NCBI GenBank assembly: GCA_949592205.1
Contig: CATIUR010000006.1
Location: 63,794,001-63,858,000, forward strand
Source: Helichrysum umbraculigerum
Lineage: Eukaryota > Streptophyta > Magnoliopsida > Asterales > Asteraceae
DNA: 64,000 nt
Reading direction: 5' to 3'
Each line of letters begins with the position of its first letter. Position 1 is the first letter of the stretch. Under the pieces are notes generated by a model. It did not search any database. It saw only the letters and a program-made list of their open reading frames with translations, and was not told where the DNA came from. Positions 47,901-59,118 of this stretch are shown here, piece after piece. The position numbers were made by a program, and so were the translations under genes.

Positions 47901-50900
47901 TACAAACACATAGAGTGTCAAGACTATATGTGGCAATTTTTTTCTTGTTTTCTAATGTGATCTTAACAAAGAGTGGTGTTTCGAAAGCACTCACATTTTC
48001 AGATAACCAAATGGGGTACAACTGTACAAATTATTGTAAATGAGAGTTATAAGTTTTAACCGATTAGGATATATTCTTGGTTTACAAAATAACATGCTTT
48101 GACTTCAACAAACTTGAGTTTTCAAATCGAGTTCACCAACGTATTTCCTTTCTTTTTTTTGTTTTGTTTTTTTTTTTTAAGTTTCATCCCAGTTTTTTGA
48201 AATATACTTATCTTTATCTAACACTTTTTCGATTGTTGTTTAAATAAGGACTACTATATTAAGTATTTACATTACAAAATATGTAAATAGAAAACATACG
48301 TGGTACAATAGTGTGGTCTTCGCTTAGTTGCACGAATGAATGCAGATCTGTCCATTAGACTAACCTTTGAGTCACTAGTGACACAGATTAAAGCCAAAAA
48401 ATTAGGCCTTCTTGTGTTCTAATTTATGGCCATCGGCTTCACGTTCTTCAGATTAATGGCTTCACTTTCTTCAGATTATTGCTTATGTGAATACATACTA
48501 TGCAGGGTGTTGCTATTACACAAGAGAATTCACTACTGGACAACACTGCAAGGATTGAAGGGTGGTTAGCTAGATTTCCCATGTTTGATTGGGTTGGTGG
48601 AAGAACTTCTGAAATGTCTGCTGTTGGTCTACTCGCTGCAGCACTTCAGGTTCTTATATATTTTCAAGTTCTGTGGTATTTCTATTTCTGTAAATTTCTA
48701 CAGTATGACTAATGTGCAGATACCCTATGTTTTATTCAGGGAATCGACATCAAAGAAATGCTTACTGGTGCATCACTAATGGATGAAGCAAACAGGATCC
48801 CCGTGGTACAATAATAAATTATATGAATATCTACTTTATGCAAGATAGAATTATGGTTCTTTTTACCATTACTAGTACTATTTATTATGTGGATCCATGT
48901 AAAGCATAGACTTGATGAATGTTGTTTATGTTAGGTCAAGAACAACCCTGCAGCATTGATGGCTTTATGTTGGTACTGGGCTTCTGATGGTGTAGGATCA
49001 AAGGTAACTATTATTCTAACAATATTAAATCATTTCTTTCTTTTTAGATCTACATAGACTTCTAAGTTATTAACTTTTTTCTACAAATTTTGTGAATTTT
49101 TTATGGGTTTGAACAGGATATGGTGGTACTTCCGTACAAGGACAGCCTTTTACTATTCAGCAGATATTTGCAGCAGTTGGTCATGGAGTCCCTCGGGAAG
49201 GAATTTGACCTTGATGGCAATAAGGTGTGCTTTGTCATCTCTTCTACAATTCACTTTATGTGCTTCCCTTCCCACTCAATATCATCCAGACTTCTATGTT
49301 ATGTATGCCTAACTTAAAAGTTTTATATACATAATCCGAGAGACAAATATTGTCTATGGAGAAGTAAAAGTTTATATAAACCTTAATTTGAATCCTACCC
49401 AGAAAAGGAAAATGGTTCATGAAATAGTCAATTTCTGAAAGTTTTCATTTCCATCCAACTAATATAAAGTTAGTGTTCCTCAAAATCAGTCTTGTGATTG
49501 TCAGAAAACATACCCCCCTGGTAATAAGTCGTTTGAGCTCATAACAAATTAAGGTTAAGTGCCTTAAAATGCATATAACTAAGCGTTGACTTTCATTGTG
49601 TGTATATAACAATATTGATTGCCATTGTGTGGATGCAACTATTACTTTTAATTTGGCCATGAACATGGATTTTAAGTTTGAATCGATTTCTACATTCTAA
49701 ATTATTCAAATTATTTTTATTTAATAATGAATTAAACACCACCTGATGCTTTTCCCTGATGCCATTTGAAAATTTGAGAAGAATTAGTGAAAAATTAACA
49801 AATGCATTTTGTAGACATTCAAGGTTGTGTTGGTAGGCAGCAGCGCAGAGGTAGATTAGTAGATGTGTTATATCTGGTTGGTGTTACACCATCGTCTGCA
49901 TAAGATTCCAGGACATATGAGATTTGTGATCTGAAAAAATTCTCATGTTATAAAGATGTGTAGTTATGAGAAGTAGGCATGCTTTAAATAAGTTAAAGAG
50001 TTGCACTTCGGATTTCAAATATGGTTTTTAGCCAAACTACCCTTCTTTGGAGTTATCCTTAAGTCTTCATTACAAGCTGTAAACATGCATGCTTTTAGTA
50101 TCGTGTAGTCTTTTCTCCTAAGAAAGAAGTTGGACTTTAATTTAAATTGTGAATGGAGTTGCATGTAATAATTCAAAATTCATACAGGTGCTAACCATGT
50201 GATGAACTCTGTGACTGTACAGTTTTTTATAGAATGTTTATCAATTAGCAGGTGAAAAATATGAGGCTTGACATTAATAACTAAAACACAGATGTTTTTT
50301 CTCAGAAAGTTTGTAAATAAGGAATACTGGATTGTTTGTGCAACTTCTTATCTGGAACTTATTTTTTATTTTCAGTTATTTTTTCTTAATTTCATCCTAT
50401 GTTTCCATAGGTAAATCAAGGGCTTGCTGTGTATGGAAATAAAGGGAGTACAGATCAGCATGCGTACGTTTTTAGTCTGCATTGGTCCAGCATTTATATT
50501 AGAAATGATTATTTAAGCTTAAATCTTGCTATTGCAACAGGTACATTCAGCAGCTGAGGGAGGGTGTGCATAATTTCTTTGCAACATTCATTGAAGTACT
50601 ACGTGATAGGCCCCCTGGTCACGATTGGGAGCTTGAACCAGGGGTCACTTGTGGTGACTACTTGTTTGGAATGTTACAGGTCCCTACCATAACCTATGTC
50701 TATGATAAAATTGTTATTCATAAGGGTAGAAATGTGTACTCTGTACTTTTGCATTGTCATTGTCATCATTATGAAAATATTCCCTGTTGATCTGGGTCTA
50801 CAATATTTCACATTTCGTTGTGATTTAAGACATTCGACTAGTAGTCATCTAAGACTGCATAGCATTAATCTGGTACATGTTTTTCTTGCTTTGCAGGGAA

Positions 50901-53105
50901 CAAGATCTGCGCTCTACGCAAATGGGAGGGAGTCTATTACAGTGACCGTGCAAGAAGTGACACCTAGATCGGTTGGCGCTCTAATTGCTCTTTATGAACG
51001 AGCGGTTGGTATTTATGCATCACTTGTGAACGTCAACGCTTACCATCAACCTGGTATATACTCTTTACTTTGTATTCTATTTTAGCTATTAAATATAAAT
51101 CAAATACTATCGATGAGATATGGTGAGTAGGTGTGTTTTTGGAAGTTCTTACACTACCGTTTTGGCACAACTTGGAAAATTTAAACTAGGGTGTGGCTAT
51201 TGGCTAGGTTTAAGTTAACTAAACGAACAAAACCTCTGTAGGGAGATTATGTTAAAACTCCCTACGGGACAAAAGAGGTGTTTCATGTTTGTATTCTTGT
51301 TTTAAAAGTGATTAGTATATGATAATAAGACGGAGTTTGGATGTGCTTATGCTATTTGAAGTTAAGTATTTGGCTCATCCTGATTATTAATGGATAGAAT
51401 TGCCAAACTTGACTTTTTTTATTTGCTAGTAAAAGTTTCTCTCAGCTTATGTTAAAGGAAGAGTTAACCTGGTAAATTTATTTTACTAGTAGATATATAA
51501 TCAACTACGTTGCAACTGGTATGAAATTGATCAAGTCAGGAGAATGCACACTATAATTAGAATCTGTTTATCAACACATCAAGTCTAATTCTTGCGACTT
51601 TAATTTGCAATACTTAAATATTTAGTTCCAAAACACAATATAATGGGTTAGCATGATATAACTTGTATCCTGTTAACTTTTGATTTTGAGCCGATATGAG
51701 CATTATTAATTGTTCAAGAAATATGATATGTACAAAACGTACTATAAATCCAAAATAATTGTAACAATTATATAACTGAAGACATGTTATAAATTTGACA
51801 AATACAAGTTTGACCTAACAAGTCAAGCATGAATGCCTTTTATTTGACATCAGGAGTTGAAGCCGGGAAGAAAGCCGCCGGAGAAGTCTTGGCTCTACAG
51901 AAGCGGGTTCTTTCCGTTCTTAATGAAGCCAGGTATGCTAACATCATGTTTGTTTACGGTCATTTTCTCTTTTATTAGTAATTTTTGTTTCCGAGTCTCA
52001 TTTATATAGCACGAGAAGAACAACTACATCACTGTGGGTTACATTTACTTTGTAAAATGTTATTTAAGTTGTATGTCAAGAATTTGAATAATTAAGCAAG
52101 GTATCTGTTTTGTTGGTTTCGTTTTCATGTACATTTAAGCCCAAGGCACCAAAAATGAAATTGATAAATCGAGAATTGTACATGATGGGTCGCATTTTTT
52201 ACCATAAATATTTGACATGCTAGTAACATGTTGTAAATAATGACAAAATAAGGGCATATGCCTAACTTGCTAGTAAATGTCTTAAATAATTTTATTATCT
52301 ATAACTTATTGTCATTCTGTATCTATGATTCCCCAGCTGTAAGGACCCGGTTGAACCATTATCAATCGAGGAAGTAGCAGATCGCTGCCATGCTCCCGAA
52401 GATGTATGTACTTGCTTTTTGTTATTTATTAATATCATTTTCTGCATTTTCATTTTGTGGATCCCACGAGGAGGGAGGTGGCAAGATAGGTTGGTTGGGC
52501 GGATGGGGTAAAGGGTCAAAACGGGTTAAAAGTTTTATATATAGAGCGGGTTGACCCACTTATACTTTTCTATCGATTAGTAACTGTTTATAAGTAATGC
52601 ATGCACCATTTATGGTTACAAAAACGATATTATTGCAAGTTCCGAATGTTTTGAGTAAAATGATTTGAGGTCGTCTGCACTCATAACATACGTTAAGTTA
52701 TATTTCACCCTTTTGAATCATTTGGAGCCCTTCCCCATTATGCTAATCTTTTAATCTGCGTTTGAGCTATAATACAAATGGATGACTCAGTGGGCTAAAA
52801 TTGCCACCGATGTACGAGTGAACAGAAATGAAGAATTGAGTATGGGTCACTTTTACTAGAAATCCGGACTGAGACCCATAAAATGCAGTTAGAGGATATA
52901 GAAACAAATACAAATGTTATCCCCCCGTGTTAACATCTTATATTCCATTTTTATATTCCATTTGTGGCAGATTGAAATGATCTACAAGATTGTTGCACAC
53001 ATTGCTGCCAATGATCGAGCTATCATTGCTGAAGGCGATTGTGGTTCACCGCGAAGTGTCAAAGTTTTCCTCGGGGAGTGTAATGTTGACGCGCTGTATG
53101 ATTAA
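44961..53105 (+). CDS. PGI1: Plastidic glucose-6-phosphate isomerase
   Basis: Fourteen exons: 44961-45512, 46807-46929, 47368-47466, 47581-47664, 48506-48649, 48740-48805, 48935-49003, 49117-49224, 50411-50463, 50541-50679, 50897-51053, 51854-51932, 52337-52403 and 52971-53105. All introns are GT-AG and the phase is kept, giving 624 residues, close to the known plastid enzyme. The first 70 or so residues (MASISGLYSSSSASN...) are a Ser-rich transit peptide. SIS-fold motifs include VGIGGSALGP, SGGTPETRNG (259-268) and GGRTSEMS with Glu322. NKGSTDQH holds His432. The enzyme interconverts fructose-6-phosphate and glucose-6-phosphate, feeding the Calvin-cycle product into starch synthesis. No frame break is seen. 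Confidence 0.96.
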
Positions 53106-55014
53106 ACATGTTCTTTGGAGCCTGTGCGTGACTGCCATTGTGACATAATTCTTCATCTTCTTTTCCCCTTATTAGTTACATTCATAGATAAATTGTGACT
53201 TAACAAAATAAGAATGTTCATTCAAATTTGAGGAATAACAAAACAACACTTACTTTGCTTGTTAATTTACAGTTGATACTGTCTTTGTCTTTGCAAGTGT
53301 TATATTAATTGATGGAATAATATGAAACAATAAGTTGATCTTGAATTTTATTTATTTAGTGCTACATGAAATGCAATACGAGTGACTATGGTTTAACAAA
53401 ATATTATAAATATGAGCACTTGAGCAGCCTTTGCGGACTAGAAGAGTAATAATAATTTTACGTAGTAATTAAAAAATGTCTTCCCTTCCATGCTGTAAGT
53501 TGAAAACTTGCAATCGATCTTAAAGATTTGTTGATGTGGTGAAAGAATGATTAGGCATATTATACGGTCGTTGTTGAACATTCAATGGTTGGGTGGTAAC
53601 AGGTGGTCAGTCGCTAACCAACATAATACCGTGTTTTATTTCTTTCGAAAGATAATCCTACAACTGATCGACAACATTTAATATATGTACATCTCATATG
53701 TATACATTACATATGCCTCTCGTGGAACATGAACCCACTTCTTAGTTGAACGGCTCCTCACATACCGCCAGACCATGAGATTTATAAGATATTATTTAGA
53801 AAGACAATACTACAATTGACCAACCCTTTATTGTAATATATGTACATCTCATATGTAGACACATGCCTCTCACGCAGGGACGGTACCATAACTTTTTGTA
53901 AGCAGGGGCGAATTTTGAAATTGTTACGTCATGTTTTGGGTTTCGAATTGAGATTTTTTTCTTCAAGTATTACGATAAATTGAACCAACTCAAGCTATTG
54001 TTAGCATAAATACAACCGAACCAAGGAAAAAAATTATGTTTAATTCGTTCTCAACACAAAAAATCATACCAAAGGTTGATAAATTTAGCAATCCGAACAA
54101 ACCGTGTACCGCCTCCGCTCTCACAAAGCTTGAACTCAAAAGTCACAACATCTCTGTTGAAGGGCTCCTCACGTACCGCTAGACTATAAGATATATAACA
54201 TATATCAAATTTTAGTTATGTAAATCATGTGGGATGAGCTGAATGTTTTTTTAATGTTGAAGTTAATCATAATCTCGTGTTAAAAATTAGTAATTTGTTT
54301 GTCATATACGCAAGCAATCAAGCATTCCATCATTTAATTATATTATGTTGTGTTGATATCTAGTAAAGTAATAAATTAAGGTTAAGTGTATGTGTATCAT
54401 CTGACAAGCTCAACAACATATTTTGACATGGTTGATAAACAATACCTACATTAAACTATTCTAATTTCGATACTCACATACGAAGTTGTCAATAATATGG
54501 ATGAACTACTATCATTGTTTGTAAAATTAGTGAAACGAATATATATATGTTGGTCTTTGAGCAAGGATAATATATTGTAATATTTACAAGTTGAAGAATT
54601 AAAAGAATTTATCATCCAAATTTTTTATAAACTATTGTTATTCCTCGAAACTTAGTCACCAAAATAAAGTGAAGTTCACATCGGTATGTGACTTAGAGAA
54701 GAAATGAGGGATAACAAGTGCATACATATAAAATGTAGTATTATTAAGATACGGTATAGGACAAATTTATATATGTAAAATGTAGTATTATTAACATGCG
54801 ATATTTTTATAATGCAGTAAAATTTGAATCGTAAATCAAAATAAATTAAGAATTGAGATTGTATGTCTGTCCGACCAACATCTATAACCCTTCTCTAATC
54901 CCAAACCCCAAAACAAACTTAGGTAAAAGTGTTGACTTTTTTTTATCATTTTATATTTTTTCACATACTACAAATGGTATATACTATTTAATAAACTACT
55001 ATGTCATTCTTTCA
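53106..55014. other. Region downstream of PGI, no gene
   Basis: Contains the PGI 3' UTR and a block of diverged direct repeats (53640-54205, listed separately). No exon or RNA gene is recognised. The final bases before 55015 (TTTCA at 55010-55014) are the left flank of the LTR retrotransposon. Confidence 0.5.
53640..54205. repeat. Diverged direct repeats
   Basis: The unit ATATATGTACATCTCATATGTA...ATGCCTCTC occurs near 53680 and near 53838. The unit GGCTCCTCACATACCGCCAG (53751) recurs as GGCTCCTCACGTACCGCTAG (54163). Copies are 85-90 percent alike by eye. Origin unknown; possibly relics of a local duplication. Confidence 0.6.
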
Positions 55015-55243
55015 TGTAACATCCTCTTCAATAGCCTGGTATTTTCTATTTATAATTTCGTATTTAATAGTTTTAAATAATTTTGCGATATAATTGTTTA
55101 ATTGTGAAACTTGGTAAATTAAGTTTCAGGACTTATTGTGTTTAGTAAAATGTTGCTTGATTTAAATTATTAAAGTTGACGGTATAATAAAATAAATTTT
55201 TCGAAATTGATTTTTAGGTTCCAGACAATAGATTTAGAGCGGG

Positions 55244-55250
55244 TATAAAA
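55244..55250 (+). promoter_or_regulatory. Putative TATA box of the LTR promoter
   Basis: TATAAAA within GGGTATAAAATACCC, a small palindrome. It is repeated at 62137-62143 in the 3' LTR. Position in the first part of the LTR fits a U3 promoter, followed by an R region of unknown start. Confidence 0.5.
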
Positions 55251-55847
55251 TACCCAAAGTTGTGGGTCGGTTTTAGTGAGGGTCGACTTTTAATTGGGGA
55301 TCACTTTCCCAATTTCTTTCTTGCTCTCTCATTTCAATTTCATTAACCACCTAAACCCTAAATATGATCCTCTAAATTTATCAAGAATCATAAACAAGAT
55401 TTAAAGTTTCAAGTTGTGATTCAAGCTAGTTGCTCTCATCCTTTCTACTCTTCATCTTCTTCATTTGGTAAGGTAAGAAAGTTTATAGTGTATAAGTTCA
55501 AATGTTAAATAGAAATGAAATTGATGAATTGAATGATCCTTGTAAGTTTATATAGTGATTGTTTGTGACATATGATGATAGGTAATGGTTATTAACTAGT
55601 TAAATGTATCGAATTCAAGTTTTGAGTTAAGATTTAAATTAGTTTGATAATATGAATGGGATTGATGATTTTGGTGTGAATCTTGGTTATTTGGGTGTTA
55701 TTGTAGTTGCTAAATGGTAATTTGATATCATATGAAGTTGTAGTAGCATTAGGAATCGAGTTTTCTGCGGATTATGCTCAAAAGTTGGAATTGTTAGTTT
55801 TGGTTCGTGCAAAATTCTTTGCTGCAGCTGCTGTTCTTGAATTGGAG

Positions 55848-56103
55848 GAGAAGCCGGCGGCTTGATGAGCCAAGCCGGCGGGTTCTGTTATATGTTGGGG
55901 AAGCCGGCGGCTTCACCTACCAAGCCGGCGGCTTGTGACCCCCAACCGGTGGGTCAATGACCCAAACCGGCGGACGCTAGAGGCTTTAAAACTCAATAAA
56001 GTTCTGTTGATGAAAAACATAATTCACCCGGCGGGTGAATGGGGTGACCCGGCGGTTAGCCATGGGAAGCCGGCGGCTTCCATGGCCAAGCCGGCGGCTT
56101 CAG
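55848..56103. repeat. GC-rich array of AAGCCGGCGGCTT-type palindromes
   Basis: About ten CCGGYGG units in 256 bp. Five are the full 13-mer AAGCCGGCGGCTT or differ at the outer bases, with six-base arms around one central base. The array stands out sharply from the AT-rich LTR. The identical array is at 62741-62996 in the 3' LTR. Confidence 0.9.
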
Positions 56104-57147
56104 GCTGTTACAGGGCATTTTTATTTTAGTTTTTAAAACACATTCCAATTATTATTATATGTAATTATATGATAATTACTCGATGTGTTGTGATTATGTA
56201 CGTGATTAGTAGTCGTTAATATGAGTGTTTAGGATAATGAGCTCCAAATGTGTTGAACTTTTATAAGTTATATTTGGACGATTTTGATTACTAACTTTCT
56301 ATTGATGTTGAATCTCAGATCCTTCGAAAGACAAAGTTACCCCGAGAATCTGAGTTAGTGAAGACGAAGGTATTGGTGAGTGGATTCAAAACTCACCGTT
56401 TGGCTTAGTTGTAATCATTTGATTACAACGGGTAAACGTAGACTTGATTATTGAGTTGATTAGTTGTTATTGTTGATCATATGCCTATATGTGCTTTGTG
56501 TGGCCTTCGTGCATTGTTGTTAATGAGGTCAACGAGTTGATGAACTGTTGGTTGGGCTAGTGTGTTGTTGTGTGAATGGTACAGGGATGTACTTCATTTG
56601 TTGTGTGTGCTGAACTGTACCTAAGTATAATACACACTAGCTATCGGTCTCGTCCGTTATGGCCATACGAATATGTTTGGATAAGTGATCTTGGGGAGCC
56701 GCCCGGGTACTAAGGTTATCCCCGGATCCGCCGATCCTCATTAAGTTGTTGTTGACTGTTGAGTTGCGAATATTTGTTGTAGTTAATTGGTTTAGCTAAG
56801 TTGAATGTGGGGTGTTGGATTTACTCACTTAGCTATGTGCTAATCCCTCGTTGTTACTTCCTGCAGACTTTTGTTTATGCATGCGGGTGGGTAGCAGGAA
56901 GGTCAAACCTTGGAAGAATGAAATGTTTGATATTCAAGCTACTCTGATTATTTTTGTAACAACTCAGTTTAGTTTATATAATACCCCGACATGCTAGTCT
57001 TTTGAACAAGTTTTAAATTGTAGTAACTTAACCATCTAAACTGTTTTGGTACTTTGGAAAAATATGTAATGAAGTATTGTGTTTTATTTACCTGCGCTTC
57101 CTTATTATCTTTAATATTATTATAAGTAAATGAGGGGTGTTATAAAT

Positions 57148-57160
57148 TGGTATCAGAGCA
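57148..57160 (+). promoter_or_regulatory. Primer binding site, initiator tRNA-Met
   Basis: TGGTATCAGAGCA, three bases after the LTR end, matches the 3' end of plant initiator methionine tRNA in complement. This is the standard primer of plant Ty3/gypsy and Ty1/copia elements. Confidence 0.9.
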
Positions 57161-57318
57161 TAGTTTTGAGATAATTGTTCATTGTTGAATGATCAATCCC
57201 AAAACTCGAGCATGATATATCAAACATTCTTGGGTATGGGATTAGTATTGGTTGAAGGTAGTTAGTATGTAGATGCTAACGATTAACAAAAGTTCAAGTG
57301 TTGTGTTGAATTTCAGAA

Positions 57319-59118
57319 ATGGCAGATAACGAACCACCGACCACCAACCCCAACAATGCCTCCAGGATCGTCGCTCCTCAAATCGGGACTCATACCGAGC
57401 AACATGATCATAATGGTACTTCTCAACCAACCGGACAACAATCTAACCGAGATGAGTATATTAATGAGATGGAAGACGAGTTAGTATTCCTTAGGGAATT
57501 CAAGAGAAAAGCTGAGGAAGCTGCGACCAGACAGTTATTTCAGCAAACCCCAGTCTTTGGTTCTGGTTCATCCTCTCAATCAGAAAAGAAGTGTTCATAC
57601 AAGACTTTTATGGCTAGTCGACCACCGGAATTTCAGGGAAGTAAAAATCCTACGGTAACGTTGAATTGGTTGAGAGATATGGAACGCAAATTTGATGTGA
57701 CTTGCTGTGATGAGGAACTTAAAGTCAAATATGCGGTTCAATGCATGAAGGATGATGCCATGGTTTGGTGGGATTCCATTACCGGTCATTTCACTCAACA
57801 ACAGAAAGAAGCTATTAGTTGGTCTCAGTTTCATCAAGTTGTTCGTAACCAATACTGTTCGGATTTTGATATTGCTAGGATTCGAAGAGAGTTTGTGAAT
57901 CTTCGATTAAAGGATGACATGACTATTGATGAATTGATTTCACAGTTTACGGATAAGCTTAGGTTCGTGCAACAATGGGTTCCGGATGAGAAAACTCAAA
58001 TCGAACAATTTGTGGATGCTTTACCGGATAACTACCGTACGGTTGTGAGATTGGCTAAGGATTTATCGCATGCTTTCAATCTTGCAAGATCCGCCGATAG
58101 TGATTTGAGAGGTTTGCGATTATGGCAAGGAAGGGATACAAGTTTCTCTAAAGCAAGAACTGAATCGTCGGGTAAGAATAAATCCAAGTGGCAAGGGAAT
58201 CGACAGGGCAGTAAGAAATTTGTTGGAAGAAGTAGTTCTTCTGGAAGTTTTAATAGTTCCAACTGGTGTAGTTCGTGTAGGTCTCGGTATGATGGTCCGT
58301 GTACGGCTAAGACAAACAAATGTATGAAGTGTGGTGAATTAGGTCATGAGATAAAGAGTTGCCGTTATCCTAATTTTGTTTGCTGGACTTGTAAGAAAGA
58401 AGGGCATAGGGTTGGTCAATGTCCGGAGGCAAGGTCGACGGGGTCGGGTTCGGTCGGGAGTTCGGGATCTTCCGGTCAGAAAAGAAAGAACCCTCCTCCA
58501 GCAACTAGTAGGGCTTTTCAGATGACGGTTGATGAGGTCGTGCGTACTGAAGATGTTATCACGGGTACATTTCTTATAAACTCTGTACCTGCACGTGTAT
58601 TGTTTGATTCGGGTGCTAATTGTACTTTCATTTCTGTGCAATTTTGTAATAAGTTGAAATTAGCCCCTACTGTGATAACAAAGCCTATAGAAGTAGAAAT
58701 AGTTAGTGGTAAGTTAGTTCCTGTTACCACCTCGGTGACTGGAGCTAATATTACTATTGATGATCACGTTTTTCCTATTTCCTTCTTGTTGATGCCAATC
58801 CCTAGTTTCGATGTAATAATTAGTATGGATTGGTTGAGTCAGAATAAGGCTAGTATTGATTGTCACCAGAAGTTGGTTAGGATCCCAATCTCCGAAGGGT
58901 CATATGTTGTGGCTCGAGGAGAACGGGATGGTGTAGCTATTCCTTTGATTTCGTTGATGAAAGCTAGGAAGTCATTGTCAAAAGGTTGCGAGTCATACCT
59001 AGCCTATGTAGTCGATGCCAAATTAGAAAGGAAAACTGTTTCGGATGTTCCTGTTGTTTGTGAGTACCCTGAAGTGTTCCCAATGAATTGTCTGGGTTAC
59101 CGCCAGTTAGGGAAGTAG
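57319..59118 (+). CDS. Retrotransposon gag and protease
   Basis: An open frame of 599 residues. The N-terminal half is a plant Ty3/gypsy Gag (a capsid-like core with WLRDMERKFD, then VWWDSITG). Two CCHC zinc knuckles follow (CMKCGELGHEIKSC from residue 335 and CWTCKKEGHRVGQC from 355). An aspartic protease has the active-site DSGA at residues 430-433. The frame ends at 59118 just after the protease-RT linker (EYPEVFP). The following reading of pol lies in another frame, so a one-base deletion near 59080-59090 has probably split what in this clade is a single gag-pol polyprotein. This is a transposable element gene, not a host gene. Confidence 0.92.
   Translation: MADNEPPTTNPNNASRIVAPQIGTHTEQHDHNGTSQPTGQQSNRDEYINEMEDELVFLREFKRKAEEAATRQLFQQTPVFGSGSSSQSEKKCSYKTFMASRPPEFQGSKNPTVTLNWLRDMERKFDVTCCDEELKVKYAVQCMKDDAMVWWDSITGHFTQQQKEAISWSQFHQVVRNQYCSDFDIARIRREFVNLRLKDDMTIDELISQFTDKLRFVQQWVPDEKTQIEQFVDALPDNYRTVVRLAKDLSHAFNLARSADSDLRGLRLWQGRDTSFSKARTESSGKNKSKWQGNRQGSKKFVGRSSSSGSFNSSNWCSSCRSRYDGPCTAKTNKCMKCGELGHEIKSCRYPNFVCWTCKKEGHRVGQCPEARSTGSGSVGSSGSSGQKRKNPPPATSRAFQMTVDEVVRTEDVITGTFLINSVPARVLFDSGANCTFISVQFCNKLKLAPTVITKPIEVEIVSGKLVPVTTSVTGANITIDDHVFPISFLLMPIPSFDVIISMDWLSQNKASIDCHQKLVRIPISEGSYVVARGERDGVAIPLISLMKARKSLSKGCESYLAYVVDAKLERKTVSDVPVVCEYPEVFPMNCLGYRQLGK

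Larger units (their letters stand above)
55015..57144 (+). repeat. 5' LTR of Ty3/gypsy retrotransposon
   Basis: A 2,130-bp LTR beginning TGTAACATCC and ending TGTTATA, directly before the primer binding site. The usual terminal CA appears as TA. The same sequence restarts at 61908 with a constant offset of 6,893 bp and no gaps. A TATA box TATAAAA lies at 55244-55250. A GC-rich palindrome array occupies 55848-56103. The short open frame at 55935-56129 lies across that array and is probably not a gene. Confidence 0.93.

Noticed and set aside
55935..56129. Open frame with KPAAS repeats in the LTR
   Set aside because: It arises from the GC palindrome array. The identical frame in both LTRs reflects LTR identity, not coding selection.
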